Shown here: positions 1 to 7,056 of the stretch, one piece after another | How positions within the stretch are numbered: position 1 is the first letter of the stretch | Layout of the letters: every line of letters starts with the position of its first letter | Assembly: GCA_947473305.1 (NCBI GenBank) | Contig: CANJCB010000001.1 | Coordinates: forward strand, 1-64,000 | Direction of reading: 5' to 3' | Length of the DNA stretch: 64,000 nt | DNA from: Rhodospirillales bacterium | GTDB taxonomy: Bacteria > Pseudomonadota > Alphaproteobacteria > ATCC43930 > CGMCC-115725 | The notes under the pieces: generated by a model | Told to the model about the DNA's origin: nothing | Databases searched by the model: none | Seen by the model: the letters and a program-made list of their open reading frames with translations, nothing else | Translations under genes and position numbers: made by a program

Positions 1-2
1 AC

Positions 3-107
3 TGGTTCAACAACAGGCGTCTGCTGGAGCCTATCGGAAACATTCCTCCCGCCGAAGCCGAGGAACGCTACTACGCCATGCTCGACGACATACAAGCGGC
101 AGCATAA
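3..107 (+). CDS. IS3-family transposase OrfB, C-terminal end (partial)
   Basis: Only the last 34 codons lie inside the window. They read WFNNRRLLEPIGNIPP followed by an acidic, Ala-rich tail, which is the usual end of the DDE integrase-core OrfB transposase of IS3-family elements (the WFNxRRLLEPIG pattern). The stop is TAA at 105-107. A terminal inverted-repeat-like sequence follows at 118-146, so this is the right end of an insertion sequence whose body lies to the left of the window. Whether the full element is intact cannot be judged. Confidence 0.8.
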   Translation, partial: WFNNRRLLEPIGNIPPAEAEERYYAMLDDIQAAA

Positions 108-117
108 CTTAAACTAA

Positions 118-146
118 ACGGCCTCCACGAATCCCGGGGCGGTTCA
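118..146 (+). repeat. Right terminal inverted repeat of the IS3-family element
   Basis: The stretch ends in CCCGGGGCGGTTCA, the complement of the TGAACCGCCCCGGG tip that I know from one IS3-family group. It starts about 10 bp after the transposase stop, as expected for a right end. The sequence after 146 is open reading frame of a different gene, so 146/147 is probably the IS-host junction. Confidence 0.65.
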
Positions 147-147
147 G

Positions 148-705
148 ATCGCCGTCGCGGGAGAGATCGAGGGTATGGCCGACGTGGACGCCGTTCTAAC
201 GGCTTTCGGCAAGATCTCCTCCTTGACCGGACTGAGCTACTGGTCGGTCACGGATCAGCGGTGGGAGGCGCTCATCACCGCGGCGACGGCCCTAGATCCA
301 ACGTCGCGGCGGCCGCGCGTGGATTTTACGCCGAGCGAATTTCGTGAAGGTCATGACCTCATATTCGCCCAGCGTGAAAATCGTTTGGCCGCCGACATCG
401 TCTATCGCCTCCGGCCCGTTGAAGTGACACCGCGACGGGTCGTTATCCAAGCGGAGAACGTGACAGGCGCTCAGCGGTTTTTGATGACGGCCATCGCGCC
501 AGGCGATCTTCAGCTCGTTTATTTCTTTGATGCCGCACCGGAGCCAGGACGCTGGAAGGTCTACATTCTCACAAGAGTGGGAACCGGAGGGTCCATCCTA
601 TCGGCGCTGATTTCCGAGAGCTCCTACATCAATCGCGCGGTAGCCTTCTACCGCCACGTCGCCGCCATCCCGTCCGACATGGATCCTCCGGCGGCGGCTC
701 GCTGA
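148..705 (+). pseudogene. DUF6675-like protein, 5' end removed by the IS element
   Basis: The frame is open from the IS junction at about 147 to the TGA at 703-705. Residues upstream of the first ATG (175) read IAVAGEIEG and continue smoothly into the body, so the ATG at 175 is probably internal. The body contains GLSYWSVTD and ends in a Pro/Ala-rich tail. By memory it resembles a family of secreted proteins of unknown function of about 240 residues (DUF6675). No signal peptide is present, consistent with loss of the N-terminal third. No function can be assigned. If translated from 175 it would give 176 residues without export signal. Confidence 0.55.
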
Positions 706-933
706 CATTAAGCCCGAGGATGTGCGGGCGCCGTCCGGTACCCACCCAGCTTCTCCTATGACCGCTTCCCGAGCTAACCCGATAGCTGAGTGCCGGAATG
801 GGTCGGTTTGTGCCCGTCCGCTCTATAGGCAATGAACCTGGCTCAGCATAAAAGCCGTATTTCCTGCTGACTTTGTCCACTTAGCGCGCAACGTGAATCT
901 CGTTCTGAGCGAGTTTTGTCGCACGTCTGACAC

Positions 934-1962
934 TCACGCCACTATCGTCTCAGAAGAGGATCGATACCGTGGCGCAGACATAGCTCCAGCAGCCTCGGCA
1001 ATCAGTTCGAAGGAGCGCAGTCGCGCCGCATGATCATAGACATCGGATACGACGATAAGTTCATCGGCGCCGGTCTCCGCGACCAGCGCGTCGATGCCCG
1101 AACGGATCGTCTCGGGGGATCCGACGATGGAGCGCGCCTGCTTGCGCATCACCTCGGCCTTTTCCGTTGGCGACCAGTAGCTTTCGATATCGTCGATCGG
1201 CGGCCGGCTCAGGCCCCGCGAACCCCGGAGAATGTCCGTGGACGACATCTGCTTGGTCGTCGCCAAGCGGCGTGCCTCGGCGTCTGTCTCGGCGGCGATG
1301 ATGTTGACGCCAACCATCGCATAGGACTGGGCGAGTTGTTCGGAAGGCTTGAAGCGGTCGCGGTAGATCTGCAATGCCGGAAGGAGCAATTCCGGCGCGA
1401 AATGCGAGGCGAAGGCATAGGGCAAGCCGAGTTCCCCAGCGAGCATGGCCCCGAAATGGCTCGAACCGAGGATCCACAGCGGCACTTCCGTTCCCGCCGC
1501 GGGCACCGCCTGGATTCGCTGGTTCGCAACGGCCGGAGCGAGGAACGCTTGCAACTCGAGCACGTCTTGCGGAAAGTTTTCGGCGTCCTCGTAGGTGCGG
1601 CGAAGGGCTCGCAGCGTCATCTGGTCGGTTCCAGGCGCCCGGCCGAGCCCAAGGTCGATGCGACCCGGAAACAGCCGCGCCAGCGTGCCGAATTGCTCGG
1701 CGATGACATAGGGCGAGTGGTTGGGCAGCATGATCCCGCCAGAGCCCACCCGGATGCTTTTCGTGCCCGCGGCGATATGGGCGATCACGATCGATGTCGC
1801 GGCGCTGGCGATACCGGCCATGTTGTGATGCTCCGCCACCCAGATGCGGCGATAGCCCCAGATTTCGGCATGCGCCGCCAGGTCTCGGGCGTTGTCGAGC
1901 GCGCCCTTCGCGTCGGTCTCCTCCGTGATGCGGACAAGATCGAGGATGGAAAGTGGAGTCAC
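934..1962 (-). CDS. LLM-class flavin-dependent oxidoreductase (luciferase-like monooxygenase)
   Basis: This 342-residue protein has the (beta/alpha)8 luciferase-like fold signature. It starts with LSILDLVRI, then carries WVAEHHNM near residue 42, the glycine-rich [12 protein letters not shown] near 72 and [13 protein letters not shown] near 102, all typical of the MsnO8/YhbW-type single-component group. Such enzymes use reduced FMN from a separate reductase to oxygenate a small organic substrate; the substrate is not predictable. The start is GTG at 1962 with AGGAGAG about five bases upstream. The gene stands alone and faces the IS remnant. Length and motifs look intact. Confidence 0.85.
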   Translation of the reverse strand: MTPLSILDLVRITEETDAKGALDNARDLAAHAEIWGYRRIWVAEHHNMAGIASAATSIVIAHIAAGTKSIRVGSGGIMLPNHSPYVIAEQFGTLARLFPGRIDLGLGRAPGTDQMTLRALRRTYEDAENFPQDVLELQAFLAPAVANQRIQAVPAAGTEVPLWILGSSHFGAMLAGELGLPYAFASHFAPELLLPALQIYRDRFKPSEQLAQSYAMVGVNIIAAETDAEARRLATTKQMSSTDILRGSRGLSRPPIDDIESYWSPTEKAEVMRKQARSIVGSPETIRSGIDALVAETGADELIVVSDVYDHAARLRSFELIAEAAGAMSAPRYRSSSETIVA

Positions 1963-2072
1963 GGTCTCTCCTAATCGACTGAATGCGGCGCGAGGCTGCG
2001 AAGCCGGCTGCGTCCACGACGGCGAAACCGGAAACAGCCTCCATTTAACTCACATCATATGGAGCCTGCTAG

Positions 2073-2153
2073 GTAATCGACCAACAGTGGTCAGAAGCCC
2101 TCGGTGTTGGCCTGCTCGTGGGCGGCTATATGCTCGGCGGGCGAAAGAGCTAA
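2073..2153 (+). pseudogene. Possible 3' remnant of a small membrane-protein gene
   Basis: A 26-codon frame without its own start ends in SEALGVGLLVGGYMLGGRKS and TAA at 2151-2153. Its Gly/Leu-rich hydrophobic end with a basic tail resembles the C-terminus of small membrane-anchored proteins such as the DUF883/ElaB type. A strong hairpin follows seven bases after the stop, as after a real gene. It may be the tail of a gene deleted by island or IS activity. Chance open frame is the alternative. Confidence 0.3.
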
Positions 2154-2159
2154 CGCGTA

Positions 2160-2191
2160 GGCGCTCGGCGCGATATGGCGTGCCGAGCGCC
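2160..2191 (+). terminator. Hairpin, probable intrinsic terminator
   Basis: GGCGCTCGGC (2160-2169) and GCCGAGCGCC (2182-2191) form a perfect 10-bp GC-rich stem with a 12-base loop, followed by TTTA. It sits directly after the short remnant frame ending at 2153. The U tract is short, so termination efficiency is uncertain. Confidence 0.5.
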
Positions 2192-2502
2192 TTTAGCTAA
2201 CCAATGCCAGCCCAGGTTTTAGCACTTGTGTCGATTTCTAAGGCGAGCCCAGATCCGCACCGGCGCTTTCCCGGGTTGAGTCAATCTAGACCCCTATCAA
2301 ATTTCCCTGATGCTTTGACTTTACGATATAAATCGTTGGCGGAACGGGGTCCCATCCGGGGCCGATCGGGACCCTGTGACTGGTTCAAATTTTCTATGAA
2401 GTTCAAATCGTTAGAGTCGTTTTAAAGAAAGTTTCAGTCTGGGGCCGAAGCACAGCAAGACATCGCAAGGTTATCGAAAGACGTAAAGCTGGGAGGTAGA
2501 TG

Positions 2503-3363
2503 ATGCCGAATTGGTCGCGACGGAGCGTTCTGGGCCTTTTGGGAGCAGGAGGCACTGGGCTACTCCGGCATCCCGCGGCTGCCCAAACCGGCGATGGCGT
2601 GCTTGCCCGCGCTCGCAAGGCCGGCATCATCAAGGTCGGGATCGTCAATGCTGCATCATATGGGGCGCTCAAACCCGATGGCACTGTCGACGGGCTCGCG
2701 CCGACCATTGTGCGGCTTGTCATGGAACGTCTCGGTATCCCCAAAATAGAAGCGTTTGTCGCCAGCTATGGCGAACTGATCCCCGGTCTCAATGCAGGAC
2801 GTTGGGATATGATTGGCGCTGCTCTGGGGGTCACTAAGTCCCGGTGTGACCAGGTCGCCTATACCGATCCCTTTGGCGATGACTATTCCGCCTGGATCTA
2901 TCTCCCGTCGGAACTGCCGAACCCGCCCCAGTCGATCAAGGAGATGGCCGGGCGAAACCTCAAGGTTGGCGTAAGTGCCGGCGCCTATGGAGTTTCGCTG
3001 CTCCAAGCGGCCTACTCCGATCGTAGCAGCATCAGTATTTTTCCAGACAGCACGACAACCATAGAAGCGGTACTTACTAAACGGGTGCAGATAGGATCGG
3101 CGGGCATCGTGCTTGCCAGGCAACGGCTGGCGGCCAAGCCTGGTTCCTTTGCCCATGTGGGGCCACTCCCCGACGACGTCATCGTTCCTCTTAGCGGCGC
3201 GTTCCGCCCGCGCGACACGGATATCCTGGACGCATTCCAGGCTGAATTCCGCAAGATGAAACTATCGGGTGAATGGGAGAAGATCGTTGTGGGTTTTGGG
3301 TTCGATGTACTGGCCGGTGCGAAGGAGATGACAGCCGATAAAGCGTGCCGGGAGGCAGTTTAA
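2503..3363 (+). CDS. Periplasmic substrate-binding protein, family 3 (amino-acid type)
   Basis: This 286-residue protein begins with a twin-arginine-like signal (RRSVLGLLGAGGTG, cleavage near AAAQ). It continues with the family 3 pattern: GIIKVGIVNAASYGALKPDG near residue 45, then GLAPTIVRLV, and GELIPGLNAGRWDMIGA near 95. Such proteins capture polar amino acids, ectoines or opines and pass them to an ABC importer. No permease or ATPase gene is next to it. The ATG at 2503 has GGGAGG six bases upstream; the ATG at 2500 is too close to that site. A frameshifted TauD-type dioxygenase gene follows, and a binding-protein/TauD pair recurs at 20503-23240, though from a different binding-protein family. 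Confidence 0.8.
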   Translation: MPNWSRRSVLGLLGAGGTGLLRHPAAAQTGDGVLARARKAGIIKVGIVNAASYGALKPDGTVDGLAPTIVRLVMERLGIPKIEAFVASYGELIPGLNAGRWDMIGAALGVTKSRCDQVAYTDPFGDDYSAWIYLPSELPNPPQSIKEMAGRNLKVGVSAGAYGVSLLQAAYSDRSSISIFPDSTTTIEAVLTKRVQIGSAGIVLARQRLAAKPGSFAHVGPLPDDVIVPLSGAFRPRDTDILDAFQAEFRKMKLSGEWEKIVVGFGFDVLAGAKEMTADKACREAV

Positions 3364-3557
3364 GAGCGGGATCGACGAGCCAGACCGAGTGGGTTTGCTG
3401 GCGGGGCGGGATCTGGACCAACCACGAATCACACAGAGTAGAATCTCCCCAGTTTGCGCCGGTTTCGCCGGGCATATTGCAATGGAGAGACCTTCGATGG
3501 ACAATAGTTAATTCGTGCGGCGGGATAACGACTCTTCCTTGAGAAGGTGGTGGATTG

Positions 3558-4681
3558 ATGAGCGCAACCCAAGAGGTGGCGTCTTGCCCAGACGACGAAA
3601 TCGAAATACCCGAGACTCCCCTATCCGATCCGGCCTGCTGGATGGGGAACGAGCTTCAGCAATCGATTGAATGGCAATATCGTCTGACGCCGTCCGATCT
3701 CGCTGAATTGAATTCCGCCTCGTCCAGATCAGGACCCGTGGTCTTGATCTCATAGAGATCACCAAGCTGGATTTTCCTCTACCGACTTTCGGCGCAAGGC
3801 TTTTGGAACTGCGGCGTGACGTGCTCGACGGGCGCGGGTTCGTCCTGCTGCGAGGGTTGCCCGTCGATCGTTATTCCCGCGAGGATGTCGCGGTGCTCTA
3901 TTGGGGCATGGGCGTACATCTGGGCTACCCGGTCGTACAGAACAGCAAGGGCCATCTCCTCGGCCACGTCACCAACCTCGGGGATAACGCCGCCGAGGCA
4001 CCCAGGGAAGAGACATCCGAAAAGCCACGCATCTTCCTGCATCCACAGCGCCGCGGCTACAGCACCCGCGGCAGGGCGTACTTTCATGTAGACCCCTGTG
4101 ACATCGTTGGCTTGCTGTGCCTGCACCCGGCGCGGAGTGGCGGCCAAAGCCTTGTTGTCAGTTCAGTCGCGATACACAACGAGATCATGAAACGACGGCC
4201 CGATCTTCTTCGCGTCCTTTATCAGCCATTCTGGACAAGCCGCCAGAACGAGATACCGGCAGGCGCGAAGCCTTATTTCCAAATGCCTATGTTTAGTTAC
4301 CACCAGGGCAAGCTGACCACATTCTTCACGCCGGGCTTTGTCCGGAATTCCGAAAACTTTCCGGAACTGCCGCGCCTGACGGACGATCAGCGGGCGGCAT
4401 TAGATCTCGTCGAGGAGATCTCCAATGAGCCTATGTTCCACCTGAGCATGATGCTTGAAAAGGGCGATATACAGTTCCTTCACAATCACGTGCTGCTCCA
4501 TACGCGAACGGAATATGAAGACTTCGACGGGGTGGACCGCAGGCGTCATCTGGCTCGGCTGTGGTTAGTCACGCCGGAGAGCCGTCCCCTTCCGCATTGG
4601 ATTTACGATTGCACCGGTGGGGGGCGTCGCGGCGGGATCTATGTGCCTGGCGTGAAGGAAATAGCTTCGATCCATCCATAA
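3558..4681 (+). pseudogene. TauD/TfdA-family dioxygenase, frameshifted
   Basis: The N-terminal part starts at ATG 3558 and runs in one frame through DLAELNSA. From about 3719 the homologous sequence continues in the frame one base back (LVQIRTRGLDLIEITKLDF), reaching the stop at 4681. Joined, the product would be about 375 residues and matches the intact TauD homologue at 22143-23240 along its length, including the block around LDGRGFVLLRGLPVDR. Iron ligands are present: HVD in FHVDP, and the distal His/Arg region NHVLLHTRTEYEDF plus RRHLARLWL. The change is equivalent to one missing base at about 3719. It is either a true pseudogene or a sequencing error. Family members are Fe(II)/2-oxoglutarate oxygenases. 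Confidence 0.8.
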
Positions 4682-4767
4682 TAAATAGGGAGCGTTGTCT
4701 CGAAGATCGGAACAGGGCTCTAGAACCCGAAATTGAATAGGCCGCTAGGCATCAAACGTCGCCTTGA

Positions 4768-5251
4768 TTGACGTGAGCCCGTAACCCTCCTCCAGTTTTG
4801 AGTAGAGTCCGTTGAGCTGAGGGAGACGGACGATGAAGGGCAGCCGGTTCACCGAGGAAGAGATCATTGCGATCCTGGCTGGTCGCAGGAGACCCAGGTC
4901 GAATGGCACTACATCGCTCCGGGCAAGCCGACGCAGAACGCCTTCGCGGAAAGCCTCAACGGGCGTCTACGCGACGAACTCCTGAACGAGACGCTGTTCA
5001 CCCTCGCTGGCTCACGCCAGAGCGGCCCTGGCGGCCTGGAAAGACGACTACAACACCATCAGGCCTCATAGCCGTCTCGGCAACCTGCCGCCGGCCATCT
5101 ACGCCAAGCTCAGCCCTCCGACGATGCAATGGGACGGGGCGCTGCGCTCGATCAGGGGCTCAGCCCTATCCCGTTGCGCCACCGAGCCTAATGGGCTCAA
5201 ATGACCAACAGACTCTCCTTATCCCTGGATGAGACGATGGGCTCACGTCAA
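4768..5251 (+). mobile_element. IS3-family element remnant (internally deleted)
   Basis: Perfect 13-bp inverted repeats TTGACGTGAGCCC (4768-4780) and GGGCTCACGTCAA (5239-5251) bound the element. Inside, OrfA starts at ATG 4833 ([15 protein letters not shown], an IS407-group-like beginning, with GAGGGAGA ahead of it). After about 17 codons it jumps to the C-terminal part of OrfB ([20 protein letters not shown]). OrfB is then interrupted by another frame change near 5005 before [16 protein letters not shown]. Most of OrfA and the catalytic N-terminal part of OrfB are gone, so it cannot move by itself. Its right end directly abuts the tRNA-like core at 5253. Confidence 0.75.
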
Positions 5252-5252
5252 G

Positions 5253-5490
5253 TGGCGGAGGGGATGGGAAAAGAAGCCTACCTTCAAAAATCCGCAGAAA
5301 CCTAGCATTTCTGGGCTGTCACTGTATTGAGTGTGTAGCAGGCCTATGTAGCAGGGTAAAGTGGTAGCGATACCGCTTGATTGCAGAATGCCCCGGTGGG
5401 CGTAGATTCGAATGATTTTTGGGTAGCTTTAGGTGGCTCCTGTGGAACTGGGACAAGCCGTAAATTCCGATTAGCTGATTTCCCCAAATC
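5253..5490 (+). repeat. Putative attachment-site repeat, copy A (tRNA-Ser 3' end plus arm region)
   Basis: It starts with TGGCGGAGGGGATGGGA, which matches the plus-strand view of the tRNA-Ser 3' end at 33985 in 16 of the first 17 bases. The following 220 bases are a diverged direct copy of 17829-18063; by eye roughly 80% of bases agree, with small gaps. Inside is GTAGCAGG repeated at 5335 and 5348 (13-base period), the kind of short direct repeat used as integrase arm sites. Similarity between the copies begins exactly at the tRNA-like TGGCGG. I infer an old attL/attR of a tRNA-targeting island. Confidence 0.6.
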
Positions 5491-5559
5491 TCACGGGCGC
5501 TCGCTCGCCTCGCCCAACAGTTTTATGTAGACCAATCGCAACTGGGAGGGAATTAGGCA

Positions 5560-7056
5560 ATGAAGATGTTGCGATCCGGGCTCGCGGTAATCGGTTTGAT
5601 GATTTTTTCCGGTCTGTCCACCTTGGCCGCGGAGAGTACCGTCACCGTAGCACTCACCGCCGATGTTCCGACACTCGATCCAACGATCGACGTAGCCCCC
5701 ATCAGTCTTCATGTCCGGCTCAATGTCTTCGACGCGCTGACCGAGATCGCGGCGGACGGGTCGGTGGCGCCCCGCCTTGCGACTGAATGGACCGTCTCGC
5801 CCGACGCCGTTACCTGGACCTTCAGGCTCCGCAAGGGCGCCAAATTCCATGACGGCCAGCCAGTCACGCTCGACGATGTTATCTGGACCTATCAGAAGAT
5901 CCTAGCCGATGCCCGGGCGCCGATCCGCACGTTCGTATCCAACATCAAGACCGTGGAGAAAGTTGGCGACGATCAGGTGCGATTTACCTTGAGCGAGCCC
6001 CTATCGGTATTCCCCCGGCCGGTCTCGCTGATCTATATCGTGCCGCACAAGGCATATGAGGCGATGGGCGCCACGCAATTCGGACAGACGCCGGTCGGTT
6101 CCGGTCCCTATCGCGTCATCCGCTGGGTGAAGGACGAAAGCATCGAGTTGGAAGCCTTTCCCGGCTTCTGGGGTAGCGCACCCCGGCTCAAGACCGCCAT
6201 CCTGAAGCCGGTGCCCGAGGAATCGAGCCGGGTCGCCGCCCTGATCTCTGGCCAGGTCGATATCGTTCCGGCCCTGCCGCCCGCCATGGTTGACCGGCTC
6301 TCGACGCAGCCTGGCATCCGGGCTGAGCGTGCCGACGGATACCGCGTCGTCTATCTCGGCTTCAACACCGTCGATCCCCTTTTGAGCGACGTGAAGCTGC
6401 GGCTCGCCATCGACACTGCGGTGGACCGAGAGACGATCACGACAAAGCTCCTGCGGGGTATGGGAACGCCGGCCGGCCAGATCGTCTCGCCGGTGACTTT
6501 CGGCTACGACGCCTCGGTCAAGCCCACCGCCTACGATGTGGCGAAAGCCCGCGCCCTGCTAGCGGAGTCGCGCTACAAGGGCGAAACGATCCCCTTCCAT
6601 TACCCAAGCAACAACCTCGCTTCGGCGGCGAATGTCGCCCAAGCCATATCGGGCTACCTCGGCGCGATAGGCATCAAGACCGAGCTTATCGGGATGGAAT
6701 ACAATGGCTTCTTCCCACTCTGGTCAGCCCGGAAGCTGCCCGGAATGCATATGTTCGCGAACGGTGCGATCATGATGGACGGCAATTCCCAATTGACCGC
6801 GCTCTATGAAACCGGCTCGAGAGGCTATTGGACCGATCCTCGCGTGGACGAACTCATCCGCAAGCAACGAGCCGAAACCGATTCGGGCAAGCGGCTACAG
6901 CTAATGAGCGAGATCTGGCGAATCAGCAAGGACAACGCTCCCTATGCGCTGCTCTACAACGAGCGGCAGGCCTACGGCCTGAGCGACGGGGTAAGCTGGT
7001 CGCCGCGCCCGGACGGCGTGCTGCGTTTCACCGAGATCGCGCCACCCGCCCGATGA
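5560..7056 (+). CDS. ABC-transporter substrate-binding protein, family 5 (paralogue 1)
   Basis: A 498-residue exported protein with a cleavable signal (about residues 1-23, ending LAA). The family 5 hallmarks are TWTFRLRKGAKFHDGQPV near residue 87 and then DVIWTYQKIL. Family 5 proteins bind peptides, nickel, opines or glycosides for ABC importers. The same protein type, clearly paralogous along its whole length, occurs at 9564-11063 and 14546-16042; all three share the pattern TLDPxID just after the signal and YxGxxIxFxYP near residue 340. No permease or ATPase is adjacent. GGAGGG lies nine bases ahead of the ATG. The stop overlaps the next start (ATGA), so it is translationally coupled to the acyl-CoA synthetase. 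Confidence 0.9.
   Translation: MKMLRSGLAVIGLMIFSGLSTLAAESTVTVALTADVPTLDPTIDVAPISLHVRLNVFDALTEIAADGSVAPRLATEWTVSPDAVTWTFRLRKGAKFHDGQPVTLDDVIWTYQKILADARAPIRTFVSNIKTVEKVGDDQVRFTLSEPLSVFPRPVSLIYIVPHKAYEAMGATQFGQTPVGSGPYRVIRWVKDESIELEAFPGFWGSAPRLKTAILKPVPEESSRVAALISGQVDIVPALPPAMVDRLSTQPGIRAERADGYRVVYLGFNTVDPLLSDVKLRLAIDTAVDRETITTKLLRGMGTPAGQIVSPVTFGYDASVKPTAYDVAKARALLAESRYKGETIPFHYPSNNLASAANVAQAISGYLGAIGIKTELIGMEYNGFFPLWSARKLPGMHMFANGAIMMDGNSQLTALYETGSRGYWTDPRVDELIRKQRAETDSGKRLQLMSEIWRISKDNAPYALLYNERQAYGLSDGVSWSPRPDGVLRFTEIAPPAR

Larger units (their letters stand above)
1963..2502. other. 540-bp intergenic region with one gene remnant and a hairpin
   Basis: Apart from the short reading-frame remnant at 2073-2153 and the hairpin at 2160-2191, I see no convincing gene here. 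The last 60 bases carry the ribosome-binding site of the binding-protein gene that follows. Promoters for the divergent genes at each end must lie inside, but no clear -35/-10 pair stands out. Confidence 0.5.

Noticed and set aside
1030-1974. Long plus-strand open frame opposite the flavin monooxygenase gene
   Set aside because: It lies wholly on the antisense of a clear gene, is rich in Arg, Asp and Gly, and shows no domain. GC-rich genes create such mirror frames.
3700-3760. Programmed ribosomal frameshift in the TauD-type gene
   Set aside because: No slippery heptamer or downstream stimulatory structure is evident, and the intact homologue has no shift.
6828-7052. Earlier start for the acyl-CoA synthetase
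   Set aside because: It would run through the end of the binding-protein gene; the ATG at 7053 with its ATGA overlap begins the family-like sequence.
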